Shown here: one piece after another, positions 38,614 to 47,660 of the stretch
How the letters are laid out: every line of letters starts with the position of its first letter
How positions within the stretch are numbered: position 1 is the stretch's first letter
Source: Dasyornis broadbenti
Taxonomy: Eukaryota > Chordata > Aves > Passeriformes > Dasyornithidae
Assembly (NCBI GenBank): GCA_013397935.1
Contig: VZRN01004254.1
Span: 2,073,861 to 2,137,860, forward strand
DNA length: 64,000 nucleotides
Reading direction: 5' to 3'
The notes under the pieces: model-generated
Seen by the model: the letters and a program-made list of their open reading frames with translations, nothing else
The model's database searches: none
Told to the model about the DNA's origin: nothing
Made by a program: the position numbers and the translations under genes

Positions 38614-39210
38614 GGTTTAAAACACTATTATTTCTTGTTGTACAGCCTGCCTATTCTCAAAATGTCAGCTAGTGCTCCTTGGTGTTCTCTTGACACATAA
38701 ATTTCATCAGCCCGTAGGATTAGTAAATCAATATTTCTTACATTCTATACAATTCATTACTGATTCTATATGACAATGTTCTTAAGGGAATTACCTAAGG
38801 TAGGGAAGGGATAATAATGCTAATATTTCAGATAGGCCATGGTTAGTGATACTAGCCACCAGACAGTGTCTGATGGCCAACATGATTTTCAGTATTTCCC
38901 TATTGAATATTCCTCAGTTGCACTGTAATCAGCATGGACTGGTGTGTATTAAACACCTGATACCTCTAGTGGTGTCTCAGCTGCATTTAGCATAATGTAG
39001 TGAACTACGAGTGAATTTATTGTAGTAACTATAAAATTAAAAATTCCCCAGAGGAGATCTGATCAGTCAGGCAGATGCACAGTGAAATTTGGGGAATGTT
39101 TTCAAAAGAAGCTAAGGTAAAGGAGATTTTTTGTTTGTCTTTTACCTCAGAAACCTACGTTTTTCTATGGCTATTTTCTATGGTGTGAGTTTGAGTACCC
39201 AGTTTGGGGC
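38614..39210. other. AT-rich non-coding DNA, nothing recognised
   Basis: Unique sequence, no repeat family or coding signal seen. Confidence 0.5.
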
Positions 39211-39250
39211 TGCACAGGCTTTTATTCTGCTATGACCCCTCAGAGCCAGA
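39211..39250 (+). repeat. Exact 40-bp direct repeat, copy 1
   Basis: Begins TGCACAGGCTTTTATTCTGC and ends CCCCTCAGAGCCAGA. Identical over 40 bases to 40620-40659, and mismatched immediately on both sides. It is unique sequence, not low complexity. It is followed after five bases by a G-quadruplex motif. Confidence 0.97.
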
Positions 39251-39255
39251 CAGGA

Positions 39256-39274
39256 GGGTGGGTGGGGATCAGGG
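39256..39274 (+). other. G-quadruplex motif
   Basis: Four G-runs on the plus strand, GGG-T-GGG-T-GGGG-ATCA-GGG, with loops of 1, 1 and 4 bases. This fits the standard G3+N1-7 pattern, and the single-base loops favour a stable parallel fold. It lies five bases after copy 1 of the 40-bp repeat. Confidence 0.85.
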
Positions 39275-40096
39275 AAGACAGAGGTTGTCTGCAAAGCATG
39301 GTTGCTCTTCTGTCACCCAGCCCTGAGCAGGGACACACTGTGTGCAGTATTCCTGGCAAACTGGGATTCAGAGATCAAATAGATAAACCTGCTTTTTGAA
39401 AGCCAGATATCTCAAGCAGCAACATATATCACTCTCCTCTTTTGAACACAAAGGCCACAGCCTGGCTTATGTTTGGTGAGATAATGTTTCCCTGAGCCCT
39501 TAATTCTGAGCAACATAATTTAACATGTAGACCTTGTTTTCCCATTTCCCCATCCCAATGATAATTACATCAGCTGGACTGTCTCTATTGTTTTTCCTGC
39601 ATGAATATTCATTTAAATATTTTCAGTGCTTTTATAGGAACAAAAATCTTAATATAGTTCTGAACGAATTTTAACAATGCCCAATGGAAGCTTGTTCTGC
39701 TACATAAGCAAGGCTTCCCATTTCTCTTTTAGATGCTTTTGGCAAGTAGCTCAGGAATGATGGAAGAGTGCTGCAGTTCAGTCAGTGGAATGGAAGTCTG
39801 CATGTGAGTCAGCCGAGAGCAGCTTCATTGCAAAAGTTATCTAAAACTCACAGTCTTGTAAATTACTAGGAGCAAACTATCTAACATGTGGACCTCATGG
39901 AATCTGGCGTTTTTGTACCTCAGGTGATTTAAAAAAACCCCCAAACATCAGCTCTGGAGATCATAAACTGTTTAAAATCTCTCTGGTACACAGAGATAGA
40001 GGAAGCAAAATGAACAAAAATCCTCCTAAGAAAACCTTCTCAAGTAGGAACCTGTGAAGCACAAAGGTCAGAAGCTAGTTTCTTTGTTTCTTTTTT
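39275..40096. other. Non-coding DNA, possibly conserved in part
   Basis: Unique sequence. About 39540-39650 (ATGATAATTACATCAGCTGG and the ATGAATATTCATTTAAATATT stretch that follows) resembles enhancer-type conserved DNA by impression only. No coding content. Confidence 0.35.
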
Positions 40097-40122
40097 GTCT
40101 GTCTGTCTATCTATCTATCTCT
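40097..40122. repeat. Compound tetranucleotide (GTCT)n(ATCT)n
   Basis: Three GTCT units followed by ATCT units, a compound microsatellite likely to vary in length. Confidence 0.92.
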
Positions 40123-40468
40123 TTTTAAGTACAACCTTGCACTTCTAGCCTGTAAATTCTGAGTAACAGCACTGTCTACCTCGGTAGGGTATTAAAAAAG
40201 TATTGCCTGCCAGAAGCTACCATCCCTTCGGGTGTGCTGTATGTGATGCAGAAACCCTGATGAGCCAGACAGTGGCATAGCTTTTGGATTTAAATTGGAG
40301 TCCCATCTGGAAATTACTTCCTGCATTAAGCTAATCAGACACAATTGAGTGGAGCTGAACTCTGGCATTACTTAGAGGTTTGGGTCCTGTCTGGCCGGAA
40401 ACAGATGGGGGCTGTCTGCTTAGAAGATGGACAATGTGTTCTAATCATATTGTTTTCCTTGATTTTTA

Positions 40469-40472
<4 letters not shown>
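40123..40472. other. Non-coding DNA, nothing recognised
   Basis: Unique sequence between the tetranucleotide repeat and the T-run; no exon or transposon seen. Confidence 0.5.

Positions 40473-40506
<34 letters not shown>
40473..40506 (-). repeat. T34 homopolymer (A34 on minus strand)
   Basis: Thirty-four consecutive T residues. On the minus strand this is a poly(A) that would follow sequence running leftward from about 40660, so it could be the tail of a retroinserted RNA. The nearest AATAAA on that strand lies inside the 40-bp repeat (about 40629-40634), too far upstream to be a normal signal. No target-site duplication was found. Confidence 0.95.
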
Positions 40507-40507
<1 letters not shown>

Positions 40508-40619
40508 TGGGAGCTTAGGATTTTAGCCTGCATTCATGACTATCTCTGAAAAAACAGACAATGACTTCAGTTGAGTTGAAAACTGTTTAATCTTAGAAAA
40601 TGTGCACTTTCTGCTTGGT
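40507..40619. other. Short unique spacer before repeat copy 2
   Basis: Lies between the T-run and the second copy of the 40-bp repeat. No recognisable family. Confidence 0.5.
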
Positions 40620-40659
40620 TGCACAGGCTTTTATTCTGCTATGACCCCTCAGAGCCAGA
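40620..40659 (+). repeat. Exact 40-bp direct repeat, copy 2
   Basis: Identical over 40 bases to 39211-39250, same orientation, 1409 bp downstream. Flanks on both sides differ from those of copy 1, so only this short segment was duplicated. Confidence 0.97.
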
Positions 40660-40703
40660 TGCATGGCATCGTATCAATAATTTCTTTTTATTAACCCAGA
40701 CAT

Positions 40704-40762
40704 TAAAAAAACCAACCAAACCCACCAACCAAACCCGCCCCCTACTCCAACAAAGAAACAAA
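40704..40762. repeat. A/C-rich tract, (CCAA)-like units
   Basis: AACCAACCAAACCCACCAACC and similar, an irregular AC-only tract. A GT-rich tract of roughly complementary composition lies about 220 bp on. Confidence 0.8.
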
Positions 40763-40968
40763 ATTGCAAAAGGTGAAATTTCTCAATTTTAAAGTAGGTG
40801 GTTAAGGCTATACCCTGAATTTCAGTAGTATCAGACTGACAAGCCAGTCCTATGACTGAATTTTTAAATTGTGAAGTGGTGCAAGAATGAAACCAGAAAT
40901 GCCCTGAGATGTCCACCAGAAATTGAACAGAGGCTTCCCAGATTTCTGGGTTGCATTGCATACAGTTA
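40763..40968. other. Spacer between AC-rich and GT-rich tracts
   Basis: Unique sequence, no feature recognised. Confidence 0.5.
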
Positions 40969-41020
40969 TTTTGTTTGTTGGTCGTTTTTTGGTTTGCTTT
41001 GGTTTGGTTTATTTGTTTTC
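40969..41020. repeat. G/T-rich tract, (GGTTT)-like units
   Basis: TTTTTTGGTTTGC, TTTGGTTTGGTTTATTTG and similar. Partly complementary to the AC-rich tract at 40704-40762 (GGTTTGG against CCAAACC). Confidence 0.8.
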
Positions 41021-43877
41021 CCCCAGCTTTTTCTGTGGAAGTATGTTCCCTTCCAGGAGATAAGGTTGCATTCTGAGGCCAAACCATTAGTCATCCTTAA
41101 TGGATGTATTGAACTTAGCTTAGCCTTTATTCCTTACCTGAGCTGAATTATGCTTTCAACAGTGCATGTAATCTTGTCACTGAGACAGTAGTTAAGCTTT
41201 TCAAAGTGGCTTGAATTGAAGTAATTTTTACTAGCCCATAATGGATATTAGATTCTTAATGAAACAGGGGTACTTCAGACCAGATGAAATTCCACCCAGA
41301 CACTCAGATAAAATCTGACAATCAGTTGGTACCTCAAAGAGGGGAAGATAAGTAAACAATCTCTCCTATGGATGCTGTTGAAGAAAAAGATACCTCTTCC
41401 AGCAATCTTAAGACGTCATGGAGATTTCATCCAAGATCAAAAAAGTGAAACTTCTATCACACACAGCAAGCACTGAGAGACTCCTTATCCCTATGACTCA
41501 GTCACTAATGGATTTCTCAGACAGGACCATTTTTTTGAATATCAGCAGAAAGACTATTTCCTTAAGAATACCAAAACAAATACTGTATGGATTCGGTTTG
41601 ACTCTTGCTGATAGTTGCTGCCAGCTGGGGAGCTATTTCAGCAATGTAACATGATTGTATGACAGTAATGTAGAGGAGGTCCAGTTGTCATGCTGCAGTC
41701 TTGGCAAATGTCTCCCTGACTGTAGCCAAGTTTTTACTGACATCTCTGGCTTGTGAATTACTTCATGTTGTTTCTTTCTGTCAAATCCCATTTCCTTCCC
41801 ATCCTACTTCTCAGGCAAGTTAGGCCCAGATATATAATTGGAATTTCTTCAACAAAAAGCACAGGATTTGGGAGGCTAGTAACTGATTCTGAGACCTTCT
41901 CCAAGGACCATCCTGGTAGTTTATTTGGAATCATCTTGCACTCTGTGAATGTCCAGGTGCTGCCTGTCTGTTGCTTATGCTTTGTGTGCATGAGTTAGAG
42001 TGGCAGTGAGAATAAACTTTAGAAGCTTCTTGCTGAAGGTAGTGCTGTCACCTGCTATCTTCCAGCTGTGTCTGTCAGTTTGTTGCATGTGGTTTTTGTT
42101 CCAGTTCAGTCTAGCTGACATCTAGACAGGATGGTTCTAACCCCAGGTTATATGGTTGCATCTCCTCTGCCTCCAAACAGTCCTGTGTTTTTCACTTTTT
42201 CTTTGTAAATCTGGTTCATTTTTCAGAAACAGATAGAGACCAATCAGCCAGTCAAGCTTAAGGTCTACTTATCTCAGTGGAGCTATGACAAGCAATGAGT
42301 ATGCTAGAAACAGTAGCATCTTTGTGTCTCGTAGCCATGCTGAGCAGAGCATGAACAGAATTGTTTGAATGTACAAGGTAGAGGAAAAACTTCACAGTTG
42401 GCCTATGCCAGATCAGACACAAGTAGTAGAGCTTTCAGGACCAGCATTTGTGTTTAGATGAGAGATCCAACTAGTAAGGTGTCTAGCAGTTGTCAGACTT
42501 GCAGGGATTTTTTTTTTTTTTTCCAAATAAATTCAGTTTCCAGGAATCTGAATAATTTTTATTCCTTTCTTTCTTTTGTTTATATCACTTATGACGTAGG
42601 GTTTTTTAAATAATGTTTTATTTTATTTTCAGCACAGTTAAAAGAAAAATAATTACAAGTACATTAAAAGTTGTTAATAAATTAGACATGCTGTCATATT
42701 GCTGACTAGAATGTGTAATACCCCAAAAAGGCATGTTAAAATGTCCAAAATAATATTAATTATTAACTTTGTAAGGCAAACATTTAAGAGTTAGGAAATT
42801 TGGAACTTAAGAGTTTTGGAAATCACCTCATCCATCTTCATTCATTCCCATGTTGTGCTTGTGCTAAAATGAAGTCTTCAAACACTGGGCTTTGTGCTTT
42901 CATCTCCCAATGACCCATAACTCCTTTGGTGCACAGCACTGACAGAATTTGCCCGTTGACTTTAGTGAATTCAGAGACAAACAGAACTTCGTTGTCCAAA
43001 GTTTAGTTTTCTCTGTCTTCAGTGTATTTTTAAAAGTCTTGATACATTCTGGTAAACAGGGAATGAGCAAAATATTACCCCACACTGGAAGCTGTGTGCC
43101 TGAAATGCAGAGAGAATGGTATCATTATTGATGGAGATTCATAGGGTCTGACTTCTCCATATGCACCTGCACATACACACTCTGTATGTGCAGCTCCAGT
43201 GACTACTCACAGAGGGTCTCCAAATGAGACTCATGCTGTGGCAAAGTAAAAAATATATCTGTTTGGAGAATAATGTGATGCAGAACAGCTGTGGCAGAGG
43301 CAAGAACAGAGTCTGGTGTAGGAGCTTTCATCTCACTCAGTGGTGCAGCCATTTTCTGTCTTGCCATGATATGCTGCCTCCTCTGCCCCACACCTTTCAA
43401 ATTCTGCACCAGACAGGTGGGGTCCTTCCCACACTCTGAAATATTTGTTCATCCCTTATGTTCCAACACATTGTTCCTAGTACAGAAGATGGTAAAGACA
43501 CCATGGGAGTATGTTGAGATCAAGAATCAAAGATTTTCTTGTGTATATACAGGAACAGGGATGGGGCGCTTAAGATTGCTGTTGGCTAGCTGGGCTTTGT
43601 GGATGTGGCAAATGCTGGACATGCAGGCTTTCAAATAGGCAAGACTTACTCCTCTCTGCACACTTTTTGCAGAATTTCTTTTTTTTTTGTGGCACATTCT
43701 GGTTTAGCATATCAATAAACTATAATTAGATAAAATAATTTTCAGTTATGTTCACTAACAGTTTTGTGCACAAACTTCAGACTTGTGCACAGTATTCTTT
43801 TGGAGGGGACAAAAAAATTCTCTTCAAAGACACAAATTAAGCAAAAATATTTTAACCATCTTTTTGTTTAAATACAT
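41021..43877. other. Non-coding DNA, nothing recognised
   Basis: Unique sequence with a T-run near 42508-42523. Opposite-strand frames overlap at 41753-41998 and at 43203-43439, with a 115-codon frame at 43291-43638. No domain is recognisable in any of them. Confidence 0.5.
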
Positions 43878-43923
43878 AATCCTTACAAATAGAAAGAGCC
43901 AAATCCTTACAAACAGAAAGAGC
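43878..43923. repeat. Tandem duplication, 24-bp period
   Basis: AATCCTTACAAATAGAAAG (from 43878) recurs as AATCCTTACAAACAGAAAG (from 43902), each continuing AGC. The two 22-bp units differ at one base and are separated by two bases. Confidence 0.93.
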
Positions 43924-46899
43924 TTGGTCCTCAGACCAGGAAAAGAGACTGAGTAGAAAATTCATTTTAATCATCCAGATGGAGGAGGAGGAAAAGGACA
44001 ATTCATCTATTAAAAATAATTTTCATTTTCTGAGGTATCTTATGCTAATTATTCGTGGATGGAATCTTAGTGCTAAAATGCAAATGAGTGCAAAGAAATT
44101 TAAAGCCTTTCCTACTCCACAACTGAATTTTGGTTGAAGCTGAATCCCCTGATGATCAGAGATTTTTATTCTCATTATAGCTTCTATTTTTGTTTTTATT
44201 TAGGATCTATCTTCCAAGGCAACTTCAAATTTCTGCCAGGGTTGCATTGGATACGTTGCAGGGTGTAATAGTCCTACATTTTTAAATGTAAAAATAATGG
44301 TTAAATAAAGCTTTATGATTTATTAGGAACTTATTTAGAAGATTCTGTTCAAAAATTTGTCCTCCCTGACTCCTCTGCCCAGATGCTACTATCTACTCCA
44401 TTAGATGATATTAACAGGAAGGTAATTATGTGGATCTCCGTGGGATCCACTGGACTGAAATGTGAGAAATTAGTGTTGGCAACAGTTTTTCTCTCTTCCC
44501 TTCAAAAGGAAAGCTCATCACTGTTTTTACAGCTGTTGCCAGGTTTTAATCCAGCTATTATAAACAGATTTTTCTTATTTAAGTATTGTTTGAGAAGAAA
44601 TCAAGATTTCTAAAATGTTCATTTTGTCCTAGCTGATGTGATCTCAGCATTAGTAAGGAAATAGGTCTGCTATCATTGAGAGGGTGAGTAAAGGGGAGTC
44701 TTTGTCAGCATATCCCAGCATGCTGTCTCTGGCATTGTTTGTGTTCAGGTTATTCAAGGAGTGTGAATAACGGTTCCTACATGGTCACTACTGGGTTTGA
44801 GAGAAGATCATGAACATACACTTTTCTCAGCCAAGAAAGATTCATTCCCAAGCGTCCCAGGAAGGATTAATGCACTTGCAGTGGAGTACTCTATGAAAAT
44901 TCTGAACTAAGTTGAATTATTTTTCAAAATATTTCCTGTTCAAGGAAGCACACAATCAGATCATTCTAGGACTGAAAATGTTGGAAGAATGTATTAAAAA
45001 CTCTCTATAGGTTTAGCTGAACACTGGATCTCAGCCTCCATTCAAGGGAACTCTTCATTAATACAGTAGTCTGCTGGGATCATTAGTGGCCATCAATGCA
45101 ATGTTTCTTTCTGAATTATATAACGTCCTCAGCCAAATCCTAGGATCCCAGACCATGTTTTCCAAGGCAGTTGTAGCTGAGCTGTCAGGAAGACTCTGTT
45201 TTTTCTAGCTGTTGAGGAATCGTTTCATGCTTTCCAGGCAGAACAGTGATTAATGAGAATTTTATTATAAGCGTTAATGGAGTGAACTTTTCTTTGTACA
45301 ACTCTTTGAAGGCTGCTTCTGATCTATGAACACAAATACAGAGACAGTTTTTTACATGGTTCCTTTAAAGCTTACTGTGCAACATTTCAAGTACTATCCT
45401 TAAAATATAGTCCAGAAGTCTGAATATTTACATGTTTACACTTCCATTCAGACCCCTCACTGGGAATGTTTTCAATTGTGATAACTTAGAGGATGGTCTT
45501 AAGTCTCCCAGAGTTAGTTTTAAAGGAAACTGCTATGCAATTTGTGCATACAGAGCAAGATGGAGGAGGAAGGATCATTACCTTTTCATTAGTAAAGCAA
45601 GATGGTGATGTGTGCAGTATTTGATAAGGACAGTCTAATCTTTGGTTTCAAATGTACAATTATCATCTTATGATTTTTCCAACATCCTCTTCTCATCTTT
45701 TTTTTTTTTTGCACTCTTTCATGTAGATGGAGTTTTAGGAAGCAGGCAAAAGGGTTGTAACATAGAAGGTAAAAGCTAAGATTAAGCTGTGTAAGGCATG
45801 AAGCAGCATGCATGTGTTAGTACAAGCATACAAGAGAGGGAGTCTCCTTACAGACAGACTGAACTGCAAAAAAAAAGCAGGAAGATAATGTAGTTCCATC
45901 TCACATAGTAATGTCCAAATAAAAGTAATTTTTTCAATGAGAGAACTGAAGCAAAGATATTCAGGAACTTGGACCTAAGTTCTGAAGGAGGAAAGAACTA
46001 AGCCAAAGCTTTCACCAAACTTACCTCATTGAGATCTTGCCTGAATTTTAGGTCTGTTCTGCTTCATGTCCACTCAGAAATTTAGACATTGGTGTAAAAG
46101 AAATAAAAATATGAGATGGAAACTGAGTAATGCCTTGTCTTGTCTTGTCATGGGTTGTGTTTAAATCGGATTTAAGAGTCTCAGTCTCTCTCTGGAGATC
46201 CTTCTTATCTCTAGAATATCCTTCAGCTGTAAATCAAACTGAGCTCAAAACAGCAAGGCTCTAAGAGTTATTCATAAAAGAGTTTAATGCAGGTATTTCA
46301 ACAAGTACATTGCCTTATGCATGCTGTCCTCTATGCATAATGCACAGCCACTGAAATATGGCTGTTGATATTTATTCTTCAGCTGTATTGTTTCTGTTAT
46401 TGGTATTGACATTACTTTTTTGTATCAAAATGCTGAGCTTCAAATTTTACTACATATGATTCTTAGAAAGCAAATCCTAACAATTGTCTGCAAGAGATGA
46501 TTTTATGACTGAGTTACAATCTTGTGTTATGAAAGTTATGAATTTAAACATTATTCTTTCTTCAGATATTTTGTTTGCTATGGTTCAAAGGCTTTGACCT
46601 TTGTAGTAACCCTTGTGTAATGAAGCAAAAGAAAATAATCCCACAATTCTTAATTTTTTTTCTTTCTCGGGGAGAGAGGGGCTAGGCAGGATGTGTGTGC
46701 GTGTCTGTGAGGACCTCAGATACCATAGAAATACCAGCAATGCACCTTTCTACTCAAGGAGGTTAACAGACATGTCTGAACATCTGACCAGGTGACCAGG
46801 CAGATACATATTGAATATTAATAAGCAGCCCAGAAAATAAAGCCTTTTATATGACTTTTCGTCTATTATTGTTGAAGAGTAGTAAGGTTAGAGTTGTAA
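43924..46899. other. AT-rich non-coding DNA, nothing recognised
   Basis: Unique sequence with short unsupported frames and a T-run near 45699-45710. No transposon blocks recognised. Confidence 0.5.
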
Positions 46900-47660
46900 A
46901 CAACAGTTTACTACATGTTCTGCAAGTTAGCGATGAGGAGACAGCAGAAGAGGGGTAAAAGGGGAGCTAAATTCAGTGAACAAATAACTTACTATGCATT
47001 ATTTGCCCAGTTCTACAAAATGGCATCATATCATAACTCCATTGGATTAACTCTTGGCAATTCATACTGGAAGGAAGGGGGTGCTGTCGCACCGAGAATT
47101 GATGCAATTTGTGCATTTGTCATCTCCAGCATGTACATTACCGCAGGAGTACCTCTGTCATGACCTCGATGTTCCTCCTTTCTGTTCCAGATCTCTATGT
47201 CTCGTCACCACTGCCTAATTAGGTGATACAATTTGATGAAACACAGACATCCATTAGGGACCAGGCTGAAATTACCAGAGTTGCTTTATTTGCAACCTAC
47301 TTTGAATTCAGGTCTCAAGAATTGGGGAGTGGGCAATTGTATTAACCTATATTTTAATAAACCCTAGATAATTTATCTTTAAATTGGGCATCCTTCCCTA
47401 CCTCTCTCCCCAACCACTCCCCACAGCCCCTCGCCCTCCACTGTAAAATTTGCTGGGACCACTTTTGCATCACAGTAAAGTCTAATGAAAATTAATTGGT
47501 AGGGCCACAAGCTTTCCCTTTCAGGCTATTGCAATTTGGATATTTTTGCAGAGGGAAGCAGCCCATAGTTTATCCATTATTTAGCACTTTTTAGCACTTG
47601 AAACTAACATCAGGCATTTGCCCTCCAGGTGTCCCATCAGGTGTCCTTATAACAGGGTAA
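46900..47660. promoter_or_regulatory. Candidate conserved regulatory element
   Basis: The best enhancer-like stretch in the window. It is non-repetitive and keeps several CpGs in CpG-poor surroundings (GTCGCACCGAG near 47087, ACCTCGATG near 47163, GTCTCGTCACC near 47200). It contains a perfect 10-bp palindrome CCTAATTAGG at 47214-47223, the form of a paired homeodomain site. It also has AATTAATTGG near 47492 and two CAGGTG E-boxes 12 bp apart (47626-47631 and 47638-47643) inside a short direct repeat. An 82-codon open frame (46915-47163) lies at its left end but resembles nothing known. These are motif observations. Conservation and activity are inferred, not shown. Confidence 0.35.
47408..47436 (-). 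other. G-quadruplex motif, minus strand
   Basis: Plus-strand C-runs CCCC (47408-47411), CCCC (47419-47422), CCCC (47427-47430) and CCC (47434-47436). On the minus strand this reads as four G-runs with loops of 3, 4 and 7 bases, fitting G3+N1-7. It sits inside the candidate regulatory stretch. Confidence 0.8.

Noticed and set aside
39251..40619. Sequence between the 40-bp repeats as one mobile element with a 40-bp target duplication
   Set aside because: Target duplications of 40 bp would be exceptional. The interval shows no terminal inverted repeats, no coding content and no tail at its ends.
40674..41087. 137-codon open frame on the minus strand
   Set aside because: It is kept open by the AC-rich and GT-rich low-complexity tracts, giving repetitive Asn/Thr/Lys and Gly/Trp/Val stretches.
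43203..43638. Cluster of open frames including one of 115 codons
   Set aside because: Several frames on both strands cover the same DNA, no domain is recognised, and the longest appears to open on GTG.
46915..47163. 82-codon frame beginning at ATG within the candidate element
   Set aside because: No protein family resemblance. Better explained as part of a non-coding element with few stops.
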